NCBI GenBank assembly: GCA_040954595.2
Contig: CM082576.2
Span: 4,340,001-4,404,000 of the forward strand
DNA length: 64,000 nucleotides
From: Balanoglossus misakiensis
Taxonomy: Eukaryota > Hemichordata
Direction of reading: 5' to 3'
Shown: one piece after another, positions 1 through 28,300 of the stretch
Position numbering within the stretch: position 1 is the first letter of the stretch
Layout of the letters: every line of letters starts with the position of its first letter
Made by a program: the position numbers and the translations under genes
Notes under the pieces: model-generated
The model's database searches: none
Told to the model about the DNA's origin: nothing
The model's input: only the letters and a program-made list of their open reading frames with translations

Positions 1-1867
1 GCAACCTGGAGTTCTAGTCTTGTCTGACAAAATAATCCAACAGATATCTTCACTCGTGTCGTACTGTGTCATTCATGTCACCTTTTCTTCTTTAAAAAAA
101 ATCTCTTCCATTGAATATGCCACTTCCAACACAACATGGACCATATTCAGATTTGTACATCACAGTCAAGTCATCGGCAACACCACAATTCTCAGAGAAA
201 TAAGTCACTTCAAACTGGCGCCAGTGTTGGTTGGACGTCAAGCAATCACTGTGTATGCAATCGTATATTTTTTTGTCAGTATTTTACTCCTGCAAGACAG
301 AAGCGTGTAAATACCAACAGGAAATATGAAATTTTCATCACTTTAGCTGAGACTTGCTCTCGCTCTTGCTGGTATCACTCTTGAGTCCAAAGTGGTACTG
401 CTAAATGTAAAATGGGCAGCTTATTAAGAAATTTGGACAGGGACATGTCCACCAACAATTAATGTAATGTCAGATAATTATAGTATGTATGTAAAGATGA
501 CAACGGAAAAAAAATACAATTGGCTCAATTTTCATGTTGATAATAGCGTAGATATCAGTGTCTAGAATTTGTGTGTTTACAAGACTTACTAAAGAAGGTA
601 TTTTGTTTGTGATTGGAGGAAAACAAATTGTGAGAGAGGAGACAAGCAAAATGGAGGTACAATGTGAATCTGAAGATCATGTGATGCAATTTATAGAAGT
701 AATTATACAAGAATTGTTTGATTCTTAAAATAATGTAGTGTTTTCAATAGGACTTGTGTATACCCAGCATGCAATTCTGGGTAATGTTTGCCTGCTGTTG
801 TCCTGGTTACTGACTCGTATCGCTTCCTGGTTTGAGATGATAAATTCTTTGTATATGCAGTATACACTCCAGCCGTGCAATGCTTTGTGAAAGCTTTCTT
901 GTAAAAGACTGTTTTGCAAAACTGTACACTGATGTATAGGTAATTGTCAAGCTGAAGATCTGCAAAAACAGCTCATTATTAAAAAAGATGCCAGATATAA
1001 TTATTCCACGAGAGACACTGAGGGCTTAAGTCATTTGTTTTTCAATGTCTATGTCAGTGCTGATTTCACATGTAGCATTTACGCCAATTACAGCCTGGCA
1101 TATATCATTATATATTTTTCCTTTTCGAAATTCCCTATCAGACATGTCAATATATTCACAATATTTGTAGAGGTTGTTTGTCAATTCTGATGTTTAAGTA
1201 ACCAGGACGGCAAGTCAGGAAATATTTGCCCGGCTAATCACAAAGAAGTTTTGCTGTAAAATAAAAGACAATAACTCAATCATTTTCACCAGTTATGGAA
1301 ATCAAAATTGCATTGAGAGAAATTGCTTGTCGATATTTGACAAGACAGACCTGTCATATTTCTTGCCGCCCAAGTGTTGTGACTTGTGTACTATAGGTGT
1401 TCTTGTGTAAGTGATTTCAATCTTCCAACTACTGTAACAAGATTTCTTTGCAAAAGGCATTAAATTTGTTTTTGTTTTTCAAAACTTTGAGTGGCTGACA
1501 CTGATGTGTCAAGGGTGTGTCATTTGTTTGAAACCAGAAAGACAGAAATTTTAAAACAATTTATTTAGACTCATTTTTGCCATAATGTTATTCGAAAGAC
1601 TTCTATAATTGATGTCACTTTCCCCCAATGGTGACTTTAGCTCAAAAAGAGAAGACATTACAAAAGTGTCGAAAAGTTCATATATGTGAGCCCTCTAGTG
1701 GTCAAATCAACTGATTCACTCGCATAGCATGTGACAGTTTCTCCAGATGTTATTGTTTCGCTTTCCACGCTCAAGTATAACTTTACCATTTAAAATCTGG
1801 ACAAAACTATTCTACGTGATCAATAAACGACTTACTAAGCGTGAACGACACTATCACTGGCCAAAAT
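1..1867. other. AT-rich spacer, no gene seen
   Basis: No frame with coding character, no clear repeat and no RNA gene recognised. It could be intron or 3' flank of a gene outside the window. Confidence 0.6.
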
Positions 1868-2119
1868 TCATCTGGTCGAGACATATTTCAATTTACCATT
1901 CCGGCCATTGGAGGCGTAGTTCATGTCTCCTTCAGCTGCGGCATACGTGCAGTACCCTTCAACTGATTTCACCTTGGTTACGGGATCAAGGTCAGAGTAA
2001 CCTTTGGGACTGATCAGTTTCTTCAGGTCATTCTGTTTTGGAAACGTCGTGCACTTGGGGTTCATGTGGTTTTGAGTGTGAGAGATTACAAATTTCATAC
2101 AATTCTTACCCGGTGCCAA
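1868..2119 (-). pseudogene. Possible relic 3' exon of a decayed secreted-protein gene
   Basis: On the minus strand an open frame encodes about 80 residues with a composition unlike random AT-rich DNA: four cysteines and Lys- and Gly-rich stretches, including the string SVEGYCTYAAAEGDMNYAS, ending in TGA. A cag acceptor lies within the frame, and a candidate gtaag donor follows a neighbouring open stretch at about 2115-2165. No ATG opens the frame. It lies 0.4 kb downstream, on the same strand, of the disrupted signal-peptide exon at 2.5-2.8 kb and may be from the same gene. I do not recognise the family. Confidence 0.3.
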
Positions 2120-2508
2120 AATGCATCACACCAGCCATGATTTTAATGGTCACCTTGTCTCGCTTTTTTTCAATGTGGAGAGTCAAATTTTTTCATGTGC
2201 ACCAAACCATGATTGACACTCCCCTCCCCTAACTGAATAAAAACGTCCAGTCCATTATCCACTTAACTTAATCTCCCGTACTTCGCTCTTGAAGGTCATA
2301 CGACTTTCAAGACTAAGATGCGCCGCTCATTAATTTAACCAAAACAAAATCTCCACAAATATTTTCTTGTCAAACATCAATGAGCAATTGGGTCATCTGT
2401 CGGGAAACAAAAAAAATGTGACCCTCTGAAATTTTCTCAATTCTTTTTCAACCTTAAAGATAGATAGTCATGACTGTTATCATCAATTATCCAGAGTTTA
2501 ATTCTTCT

Positions 2509-2823
2509 TTAATATGGACGGCTACTCAGCTTCAGGGCAAAAGGACAGATCGTACGTTTCTCGCACAACTGACTTGAAACATCAATCTTGCAGCTTGCAG
2601 GATGTACAAATGCATCTTGGGTAGAATCTGGACTAATAGGTCCATGCAAACTGATGTAGGAAAGCTTTAGTTTCCTTTCACACTTATAGTCTGAGTTAAT
2701 TTTTTTTAATCTTCCAGAAGACACACTCATTCTGCAGCAGCTCAGCTCTAAATGTTTCAGTCACTTCACATCCAACCACAGTCACCAACAAAAACACACA
2801 CACAGCAAACAGTGTTTTGATCA
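2509..2823 (-). pseudogene. Disrupted exon of a secreted Cys-containing protein
   Basis: Minus strand. From about 2823 an open frame encodes a typical signal-peptide sequence (IKTLFAVCVFLLVTVVGCE) and about 25 more residues before a stop in an A-rich run near 2700. The neighbouring frame then carries on with about 65 residues and ordered cysteines (CERK, SCKI, LCEK, ICPF) to a stop at 2509. The simplest reading is one frameshift at the run of seven A. There is no ATG in frame: a GTG and an ATC stand where a start would be expected. Cysteine spacing faintly recalls galactose/rhamnose-binding (SUEL-type) lectin domains, but the defining motifs are not clear, so this is only a suggestion. A sequencing error at the homopolymer would repair the frame but not the missing start. 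Confidence 0.4.
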
Positions 2824-2842
2824 CGATGGCTTCATTTATTGT

Positions 2843-5800
2843 ATTGTTGCCCCATTGTCAAGCATTATACAAGCCTGATAAACATTGTGATTGTTTTATT
2901 TGTCATTTTTTTTCAAATAAAATACATTTAACAACTATACAGAACATCACCTGGAGTCTGACCAGTAATCACCTTCATCTCATGTAAATACATACATTCT
3001 TTTTTTTGAAGATCTTGTGCGTTTGGTTTCACCTTAACTGTCTCAAAGAAAGTTCTAGAAAATATAAATTTCATTCTCAAAGATATCATTGCCATGGAAA
3101 CAGCATGTCCAGTGTTTCCCGCCCGACTGGTTGAAATTGATGAAATGGTTATACACGTATATGCATGATGATGATTAATAGTTTATGCAAATTGAAGATT
3201 TATCTAGACATTAAGAACCCAGAAATAACATTAAATATATGTTATTCTGTTACTGAATCAAATAGCAGATGTGTTTTTAATTGATTTTGACTTTATACAG
3301 ACTAGGAAGATTAAAAAAAAAGAAGTTATAAATTGGTGACCTAAGACCAGGTCAAAGGCAAAAGTGGAATTGGACTACAATATAGACATGACAGATTCAA
3401 AGACTAATGAAGAAAATGTAAAAGTATACAATACAGTGTACCAAACACTGCTGAATGATATGATGTCCACATTGGAATAATAAGACAGCTGCAACAATTG
3501 GCCCGAAGACACTTCCTTTTATGGGCGCAGCATCGATCGGGGAGGTGAAAACCTCCCAGAATTTATGGCTAGATAATGAGGAAATAATAGGGGACTTTGG
3601 TTCAGCTTGGGGTAATAAAATTACATGACTTAGCTTACAGTGACAGCATACAAGACTACAATTGAACTGTCACTTGTATGAACTACTCTTTACATGAGCT
3701 ATATACACAAAGTCTCCCACAAAGACATTAACACACTAAATCCTACATTCTGAAAAAAAAGTGAATATCACATGAGGTTTGTATCAAGATTGAGGTAATT
3801 CTGTCATTAGGAAATCTGTTTCATAATTACATTCTACTGGAGGTGGGTTTTGTCTGGAAATAGAGGAATAAACGCCACGTCATGAAATGCATGTTTGTGA
3901 ACGCATCGATCTGAATACCCAGGTTTACTATTAAAAAACATCACATTTAGGAGACACCAAGATCATACCTTTATAATGTTTCTGGAAATGAGACACAATG
4001 AAGACAAAATCAGCCCTAACAAATATGGCTGAATGATTGTCACAGTCGTCAGGAGTGTTTGTGTGTGAATGTGAAAAGTGGCAACTATCAAAGTTGTGGA
4101 CAAGCTTGGTATGGTACTTCAAAAACTATGTCAATTTGTTTGACCTTTATACAGAAGTTTCAGTATTCAACTTTTAGTATGTCCACTAGAATTTTCTTCA
4201 GACAGTTTTTAATTAACTGAAATCAATGACAATCAGAACAGCTGACATCAAAGTGAATATTTAAGTTTTTTCGTTAAATGGAAGTTTTGGTTAACAAATA
4301 GTTTAATTTTTTATAATGACTATGTGTCTGTCATGAAAGATTCCAAATTCCTTACTATTGCGATTAAAGAACATTGCAATTTCTTTCATGCATGTTTGAA
4401 ACCCTTCTTGAGATTTTTTTGTCATTTCTTTGAAAGAATACATGACAAGTGAGAACAAGATATCTACATTTACAAGGTCTGTACACTGTAGGAGTGGTTA
4501 ACATGGTTTCATGCATTATACAATATAAAGATTAAATGTACATGTAGGTTATACTTCTTGAATTATTTACTCACAAACCAATGCATGTTTATCAGGCCTT
4601 TAAGACAAAAACTAAAAACAAAATCAAAATTGGAAAATGTGAGAATATTCTAGAGGTTTTAAAGAATCCTTAGGGAAACTTAAGTTTTAATTTCAATTCA
4701 AAGCCATAAATATGTCTACTGGTATAATATCACAATGTACTTGGACTAAACGGACTCTAATAGGCTTTACACATACAAAGCTTAACAGTAGAAAAAAAAA
4801 ACATCTGGGCAAATATAGTTACATATAATTATATAGGTATCACCATGGTTACACAGTCAAGTAACTCACTGCTGGTAAAAACTAATCACAATAACATTTG
4901 TACAATTATTTTTTAACCCCATAATTCTAGGTCACAAATAATACAAATTTTGTTTGCTAAATCTAGCAAAAGTTTCCGTATTTACACTCAGTAACTTTCG
5001 ATAATGTTAAGATGGGCAGGATAGCAAATTTACAATTTTCTATCCGCACAGCTTTCAGCAAAATGGCCAGCAAGTCCCGAGATATTTGCACAAAAAGTGT
5101 TAAAATAGTTGTTTTTTTATAGATGGACATCAAGCTGTAGACGATATAACAAGAAGTGGTCTGTGTGTTGTCCATCGGCGCCGACCACTTGCTCACAAGC
5201 AAGCAGTCGGTTGATACGTGCGCACGTGTCTTATATGCGTCCTATCGCGTTACCGTCCAACCTCGGCTTTCAATTTCATAATTCTTCTTCTCTTAAAATC
5301 ACACTGTCTTTTTTTCCCTCCAATCCCAATCCATTTTAAGTCATGGGTCCGTTGTATTGCGATATGATGCGCTGTGGCTCAGTTGGCACACCCCGTCTTG
5401 GACCACCCGCTGCAAGATACGACACAGGAGATTTTTTTGTCAGTCAAATACGTCACAAGCACACATGCAAATAAGATATAAGATGAGACATGTCTATCGG
5501 CATGTCTGTAGTTTGCAAAAATAATACATGCAAGCATTATGCTCAGAGAAGGCGAGAGAGACATGACGAGACAGTTGATATGACCTTTGACCACAGCATA
5601 CAGAATCACGTGCAGACAGTGACGACTGAAAACACAATTTCTGACACTTGAAAAATATCAGTTTCCAACACATGATAAACTTGTCACTGTTACTGCATTC
5701 ACAGATATCACCAACAAAATTCGATAAACTACTCTCAGCTTTCCTGAATGTATGCTAGACATGTCACTAAAAAAAATTTGTAAATCTTCTGTGATGGAAC

Positions 5801-7362
5801 TCACAACTGCAGAAAACAAACATGGTGAACAATGTCTTTCTCGGGTTCATAATTTTTTTTTCATTCCAGATAAAAGAGTGAAGCAAAGTAATATCAACAG
5901 AGAAATGTGTTAAAAGTTTCCTTTAACCCTGCTGAAATTTGTTTTTGAACCACAGAACTGTCCAGGATTACTTTCCAGAAGCAATTCATCCTATGTGACC
6001 TTCAGAAAAAAACTGGCAAAAAGCCTTAGACTGGGCGTACAAAGACATCCACAGTATCATAACAAGCTGAAAAGACCAATCAAACGGTTCGCTCTTCTTG
6101 GTACTACAATATCTTTTCACAGCAGAGGTCAGAGGTCGCATCTTAACACAGCGCCAGAAGAGGAAATCTGAAATAGCTCAGCTGACGTGTTTTTATAGGA
6201 AATGAGCAAATGTCAAAAAGTTAGGTTTTTTTTCACAAAGTGCTGAGAACTGCCTCAACATGACATATATCAAACAAGATTTTCTGCTTCTCGTTGCAAC
6301 AAAGTGAAGGCATGTGTCAACCCTCAGCACTTCCAACAAGATAACGGCAGCGTTGGCGTTTTCCAGACAAAACGCTGACTGATACAAGATACGGGTGACA
6401 ATAAATTATTTCACAAAAAAATGTGCTAATATTTGAAACGATAGCAATTGGGACTGACCTCCATGATGACCTCTGAGTCTGAATTTTGGCAAAAGCAATC
6501 CAGTGAATTTATGAGGGCGCCATAACAGGGGGATCGAGGCACACACACATATCTCAAAATAGGCAGTTTTGGGTCGAACACTGAAACAAGCCACAAAAAT
6601 AAAACATGCTACAGTACCACATTCTGACAAACATTAAAACCACTCTCATTTTAACTATTGTACTTTTCTTGCTAACATTTTTGAGTTCATGAGACAGTCC
6701 AAACGTCCAGCTGTACGACCTTGCATGACCTACATCCTGGCATTATTTGTTGTCACCATTTGATTGATTAAAAGACAGCGTGTCCATAAGGGCTAGGCCA
6801 TGCAGGGTCAAAGAAGTGGACAATTTAGCCAGTAAATTTAACCTGTACAGCTTACAAATGCCCCAATGTGCCCTTTTATGATCACTGACCTTTGACCAGC
6901 AAGAGAATTGAGAGGAAGCGATCCAAAGCCAACATAAATTTCAATTCTTATATAAATTTATCGGCATTTTTTATAGAGCTTTGCTGAATTCTACTCAGAG
7001 GGTAATATATATATTTTTTTCTGTTCAACGTGCATTTTGTGAACTGAAAACGTCTGTTCTGTGATTAACCAGAGGCAAAAGGCCCAACTGTCTGGCCTTG
7101 AACAGCAATGATTCAGCCAAATTGCATTGCATTTTCATTCAAATTACAGTATCTGTTTGACAGGTCTGTCTGAGAAGAGAGTTGACGCAGACGTCAAAGA
7201 CAGCCCTTATGCTTGTACATGGCAGTGCTACAAAAAACCCGTATATTTTCATCTCTGCGGCATGAAAACAGGGAGTAATGGATGAAAATAACACAGCTCC
7301 AGACAATTTACTCTGGCAGGGTTCAGAGAGTAATGACATTTAAAAAATACCCACCAGGCTAT
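2843..7362. other. Spacer or EGLN 3' UTR
   Basis: AT-rich and without a supported gene. Part is likely the 3' UTR of the EGLN-like gene, which is long in vertebrate EGLN1, but no poly(A) site could be fixed. A tRNA A-box-like word (TGGCTCAGTTGGCAC) at about 5374 has no B box. Confidence 0.5.
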
Positions 7363-22008
<14,646 letters not shown>

Positions 22009-22111
22009 CTTTTCTATACTCCTTGATGCCGTCGATGGAGTACTTCGGGAAAGTTCGGAAACGCTGCTCTTTGCTGTAAGGTGTACTGGATGCGTACGTG
22101 TGTGTGGTCAT
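22009..22111 (-). CDS. Possible orphan coding exon, unknown protein
   Basis: Minus strand. An ATG at 22111 in a good context (gcgaagATGacc) opens a frame of 34 codons, MTTHTYASSTPYSKEQRF onward, rich in Tyr, Lys and Arg. It ends at a candidate donor (AAAAG|gttggt) at 22009/22008. The same frame upstream (22115-22200) encodes a hydrophobic stretch with ten Val/Leu/Ala in a row, so an anchor peptide entered by splicing is another possibility. No ATG lies in that extended frame. The donor is weak and no partner exons were found between the EGLN and STMND1 genes. I cannot assign a family. Confidence 0.25.
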
Positions 22112-23309
22112 CTTCGCCGAGCAGGCGGCCCGCTCAGCATGCCTGTTGTTGAAGGGGCTGCTAACCACCAACAACAACACCACCGCGCACACGCACGGGC
22201 AGAAAGGGAGGCTGGGCAGGCGTGTTGACAAAACGCAACTCCCAATGAGAACGGACAAGATAACTTATGGCCACATGAAATGACACTGCCGGCTGACACT
22301 TGGCGGACCTTTTGCAATTTACATGACGTAATTCTTTATATTTAAAACACAGGGTGTGCAATATAGCCTCTAGTTATAACACAGACCTTAGGTTACCTCA
22401 AAGTCACTTCAGTCATGAATTCATATGTTATCGTTGAGTTAAAGAAAATATATATGGTCTGATTGGAAACCTTATTGTACCTTATTTATACTGGCTAGCG
22501 TACATGATCGTACAGGTGCAAACCCCCTGCGGGGAAAGTGCCTTGATATACTGACTACAGACACACTTTATTCTGAGATACGTACTTTGTCGCCATGGTT
22601 ACTTGACAAATGTTACCCCATAGTGTACTGGTGTAATGTGTTTCCAAAGTATATACTGAAAATGGAATATATCGTGCGGATCAAATGCGACCTATAAATA
22701 ACGGTAAACCCCACCAACTCGCACGTTCGCTTTGACATCTGCTTGACCGAAACATAGCGCCTCTAGTGTCTATATAAGTTAGTTATTTTGTTGTTTTTTT
22801 ATAGACAGTATGCTGGCGCCAACATCACAACTTGTTTTGTAATGAAATCCCTCGCAAATTTTTTGGTCAGAATTTTTCGATTGATGAACGTAGACGTGAA
22901 ATGCGCCCTCTAGAGTTCAGCATGAGCAGTACCGCAGTAATATCACAAGAACGATTGATTGAATGACTTAAAACATCTAGTCTAGTATAGACGCCGGGGC
23001 TCGCGCTCTCTTCTGGCGAGAACTTTGATACGACGTTTGTTTCTAGACTAAGAAATCTCATATATGTACTCACTCATGTACATGCATATAAACCAAGACA
23101 AAAATAACTCAGCCCTGTCTCGTTTGACGACGCCGATTGACTCGCAATTTCCGAAATGCGTCAAGACTAATAAGCGGAATACATCGCGGTTCACGAAGTC
23201 CAAGAGAATCTAAACGACATAAAATGTTTTGAACGACTTGATGACGACACATTTCTCGGGTAACGATGCCGATAGTTTAGTTTGAGAAAAATCTAGCGGG
23301 TTTAGAGAT

Positions 23310-23310
<1 letters not shown>

Positions 23311-23394
<84 letters not shown>

Positions 23395-23464
23395 CCACCA
23401 CCACCACCACCACCACCACCACCACCACCACCACCACCACCACCACCACCACCACCACCATCAT
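23311..23464. repeat. Composite trinucleotide microsatellite (TCA)n(ACC)n
   Basis: About 27 TCA units turn directly into about 22 ACC units, ending with TCAT. The switch fits a C-for-T change in one unit followed by expansion of the variant. Non-coding spacer. Confidence 0.97.
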
Positions 23465-24344
23465 ATCACCATTTTCTCAAAAAAAGAGATTTGGCCTACA
23501 TTGGCATTCACGACCTGACACACGCTTTCCGACCCGAACTCGTTTACTGTAAATATAGTACAGTTCACCCCTTACTGAGACGAAATTACAGTTCCCTACG
23601 TCGGAGACTATTTTCATTGTAAAAACGGAAACAGGGGCATTTCCTTGGCTTTAGCTCCAGACGGTGATCAAATATTAACAAGAAAACCGAGTACATATGT
23701 CACCGCTAATGTGAGTGCCAGTATATTACCGCCTGCTGGAAACACACAGTCACATCTTAATCTTATTTGATGTGGTCAGGTTTTTAAGAATTGATCATGA
23801 CTATATTTAAATTTTGGATGTCTTCTAAACACGCAATATGAATTTAAAAAAATAAATAAATCATTTCCCGTTATATGCAGTGGAGGGCCCTTTTTTTCGT
23901 TTTCTTTTTTTTTGAAAGCGTGTTATTGTATTGGAATACTTTTTCTTTGTCGGGGGAAATAGACGTGCTTGGTCGGCGGAATGCATGTTTGAACCAAAAC
24001 ACAGACGCGCCCAAGTTTATTCTTTCTCTTTGTCGTGAACGACACGACATCAATGGACAGACAGAGTTGATCTTCTAACCACATCGCCGGCCGCGGCCAA
24101 ATACACCTGTCGCCCCAGGTGAGCGCTGAAGCATGACGAGAGAACAACAGTGGTTGGACTGTGATCACAACGAAGAAAGCCGCATACACGCAGCAGTTCG
24201 TGGGTGTTCACTGGAACAGCAATAAACGAGAGTAGATCATGAAGTTCGAACGGGAGGAAAACAATAGGAAGTGTCTTTGTAGGATTTTTAACTACTTCAA
24301 CTGACAACTACTGTCGTTCAAGCCAGTGTCTCTAATGAGTTTCG

Positions 24345-24352
24345 TGACGTCA
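24345..24352. promoter_or_regulatory. Consensus CRE palindrome TGACGTCA
   Basis: A perfect TGACGTCA, the CREB/ATF site, lies about 1.05 kb upstream of the STMND1-like ATG. An 8-mer is expected by chance about once per 65 kb, so one copy is not significant on its own. Confidence 0.25.
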
Positions 24353-25252
24353 CAATGGACGTACACAATTTGGTTGCCATGGCACGAAGTCTAGGAATGT
24401 TTACTACTGGGGTGGGTGGAATGTGCCCCTCTGAAATTCTAGTAATGGGACTACCGGTGCATTCACGATCTTGAAAGACGGTTTATCTCACCGAGATAAT
24501 ATTTAAATTAAAACATGACAACCTCAATCGCTTTTTAAAATTAGAACATTGTTTTAACATTTTATTGGACTAGCGTCAGCTATGGACATCTAGTGTGACG
24601 CCCTTCGAACTCTTTTATGTAATGGTATGACCCATTACGTACGTGGTGATTCTCTCAGCTGTCCTTTTCACGCTGAGCTCCCGAAGTTTTACAAGACAAG
24701 GTACAGCAAAATAGTTTCACCGTGTTTTGAGTTGCCTACATTCACGCCAAATGACGATTTCGACTGAAGACCAAACCACGGGGGAATAACAGCCGTCGCC
24801 GCTGCGATCCGCAATAACCCGTCAACGCCTCCACGTAGCTGCGGTTCATTGGCCTTCGCGGCCGATCGGTCGGAGTGAAAAGTTAGCAAATTCAAAATAT
24901 CGACCGACCCGTGTCTAATCGGTGATACACTTGCCAGGTAGCTTAGATAGAGTCCACTACTCGAGCACCTGTCGTTGAATATTGCCGTCGACCTTCACGG
25001 GGCCAAGCCATCACTGCATGACAGACCGACTGATTGATGTCAAGTGGACGCGCTCAGACTTGGAGTCAGAGGTATTCGGTGAGGCTGTAAGTTTTAGGAT
25101 GGACCTTATCGCCAATTTCGACGAGTAGGAAGATTGATCGATATTTCTTTTCCAAAAAGGTATACGTTACTTTACTACGTCCGAGCCCGGGGAACAGCAA
25201 ATGGTTGAATGATCGAGACTGGTTGACGGGTTTCTACACCAAGAGTGCGCGT

Positions 25253-25260
25253 TTTATAAG
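25253..25260 (+). promoter_or_regulatory. TATA-like box upstream of STMND1-like gene
   Basis: The run tttataag sits about 140 bases before the ATG, in a locally CpG-rich stretch (about 24.78-25.46 kb) that contrasts with the AT-rich surroundings. The position would suit a start site near 25.28 kb and a 5' leader of about 110 bases. The box is short and the assignment positional only. Confidence 0.3.
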
Positions 25261-25394
25261 TAAGTCAGTGTTTGGATTCGAGGTCTGATTAATATCACGC
25301 CCCTTTCCCGACCTGAATACCCGGTACCACAGAATTTGCGTGGCGCTTCTACTTGTAGACGGTAGGTAAACTTTGCGTCCGAGCCAAGAAAAAC

Positions 25395-28300
25395 ATGGGC
25401 TGCGGGTCGTCGTCCAATGCGGTCGGTGTGAGCACGGACTCGTTGAGCAGTCAGACTGTCAAACAAAACAACAACAAAAACGCACAGAACCAGAAAAATA
25501 ATGTTAATAACCACAGAAGTAAAGAGAACGGTGTCGGAGGAGAGAAGGACTCATATGATGGCGAGCAACGCCCAGACAGTAGGAGTACATCAAGGGATAG
25601 CGGAATAGACAGTGCGAAGACCAGTGACGAACGGAGGGCCAAACAAGCCGAGAATAATGTCTCAAATCCAAGTACAGGTAGGCGGAAAAAATATTATTTC
25701 CAAAGAGACCATCACGAAATTTCCCTTGGTATATAAAATTCAAAAACGTCGTGTTTTCCGCATTTCTATCGTGCGGGTTTTGAATATTAAACAAATGCAC
25801 ATCACATCACAAATGTACATCACAATAAAATTGGTACTTTTAAGCGATTAAGACATGTATATTAACAATTTTATACGTGTACAATGCGGGAAAGTGCTGT
25901 TAAATTAATCGAAAGTGTAATATCACAATATCAGCGATCTCCAACCATATTTCTGCGGATAAATGTCCATCATATGCTCTTTGCGCAAACTTCATTTTCT
26001 CTGCGTGGACCAGACGTTTTTATCAGTATGCATCATAACGAGCCAAATACCATACTAACAGAAAACATTGCCTGGCTACAACCCGGATCGTTCATCCATC
26101 ATGGGGGTTATCAAAGGAATTAACAAAGCATTGTCTCGAATATTTAAAATAAAACTGACATCACCCAACATGGTAAATGTTCACTGCGAAGTTTATTTTT
26201 AATGTTCCGGCCAAATTACGTCCATGAACTGAAATTTTGATGAATATTGAGACCTGATGAAATTCAATATTTTCTTGATGCGGATTTGATTGGAAGTGTC
26301 AATTTTGTTTTATGAAGAGCTAGAGTCAATTCTCAGGTCACCAGAAAGATTTGAAATATGTTGATTGAACGATTGAAGAAAATTGAGAGTATCTCATACT
26401 CAAAAATATTTCAAATTAGGTTTTGTATCACCAAGGTCATGTATGTCAATGTACAGATTCTAAATACATAAACTGATAGATTATCCATGTATTGTGAAAC
26501 GCAGTGCTTCTGTCTAATTTCGACCAGCAAATTTATGATTTTTAGACTTTTGGAAAATTTGAAAGTGCATACTTTTACCTCAATTACTTGCAGCCTGCAG
26601 CTTCCCCACTAGGCTTTGACCCCCCCCCCCCTCCCATAAGAATTTATTGCTCTGCCCTGATTCATTTTCAAGCCCTACCTTTGCACCATAGGTGGCATTA
26701 TCAGCATGACTGTAATTGGTTCAATCCTGCAGTTTCCACAGAAGATATTTTTTAATCTCCCATGCAGTCTTTCAAACAACCACTCTCCAGTAAAGTTGGA
26801 GAAATTCATTATTCCTTGCTTTTTGATGTGTGCTGTGAGCTGTGAGCTGATATGATGCAGTCTTTTTACCAGCTTGAGAGTAAGGGAGTTTTCAGTACTT
26901 ACAACAGGGGGGACCACAAGAATTTAATATAATCTCTCAGACAATAATATAATAATATGTAGTGTGACACTTTTTCAGACAGGAAAGGAAATCAGCAGAT
27001 TTAGACTTCAGAAGGAAAAGAACCTTGATTACAAATCAGAGATAGCAAGAAAAAGAGCAGTGCTGTCCTCACCCTCACCCTTGTCCTTATCAGTAACCAT
27101 AGCAACCATAAACAGTGACAGACAGCCAAGTCTACTTCAAATATAAGAGAAATCAGATTCCATTAAATTCTCATTTATATCCAATATTAAAGTTTACACA
27201 TTAATTTGTGGCAAAGGGTTTTCATTATTGGCAGAAACTGCATAAATATTAGTGCACGGAGACAATGAGGTTTGAAAGTTTGCAGACATAGACTGACTTG
27301 GTTGACAGTTTTGAGATGTTTCTGTGAAGTCATTCAGTTTGGATGTGAATAACCTCTACATGACTAGATTTGTAGATTCTGGGATATTATAAAATACACT
27401 TGTATTGTGAATCGACATGTCACCGAAATGTCAGACATTTCTTGAATGCTTGTTTTTTGCCAATTTCTCAGAGAAATATACAGATTAAATCAAAATTTCA
27501 CAAAAGCACAGCATAAAAAGGCCTAATTTCACCTCATTTCACAGACCGTCGATGATTTCACACCCAAACAATTCACAATAGCAGAATTGGGGAAAACTTA
27601 TTATTTTTCACAGACTGCATCGTTACATTCCAAATGATGTAAATTGTTGCCATTATCGCAGAAATGTACAGAAATTATGATGCTAAAAAAAACCTTTTCG
27701 GTACTTTTGTTGATTGTGTATGATGTGGGTAATTTCAGTGAGCCTGTTTGCATGACTTTTCAGCCACCACAATAGATACATCCTCACACATTTTCCTGTA
27801 GAAAAAAAAGCAGCAATATTTAGCGGTATTCATAATTCACATCCTACTAAGAATGTGTTCAACAAATTGCCAACATGTTCTGCTAATGTCTGGCCTTTCA
27901 GTGTTACTGAAATATGCCAATTACTCGACTCATTTCTTTCTGAATAGCTGCGCACTTGTGGGTGATTCTCAGTATTGTACCTGATCTGGACTACAACAAA
28001 TCTAATCGGAAATAATGTTTACTGAATGTAATGACAGAACATAATTCTCAATATTTAACCTCCGTGGATATAAATTTTAAATACAGACAAAAGTGATGGT
28101 GTTGCTTCTTTCTGTCAGTCATCTGACTTATTTGACTTATCCTATATGTTTTATGGCTCTAGAAAAATTTTCCCGTGTGACCCACCCTAAATTTTTCCCT
28201 TCCAGACAGTGCCCTCTGTGGCAAAAAAATGTATATGAATGGGATTTAGCCATCACTTTGAAATAGGACAGACATAGTTTCATTCACTTGAAATTTTAAT

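Larger units (their letters stand above)
22112..25394. other. Spacer upstream of the STMND1-like gene
   Basis: It holds the TCA/ACC microsatellite, a CRE word at 24.35 kb and a CpG-richer promoter-like zone from about 24.78 kb. No gene is supported. Confidence 0.6.

Noticed and set aside
5366-5425. tRNA or SINE-like A box
   Set aside because: No B box and no cloverleaf could be drawn.
23210-23464. Poly-Val/poly-Met minus-strand frame
   Set aside because: Translation of the TCA/ACC microsatellite.
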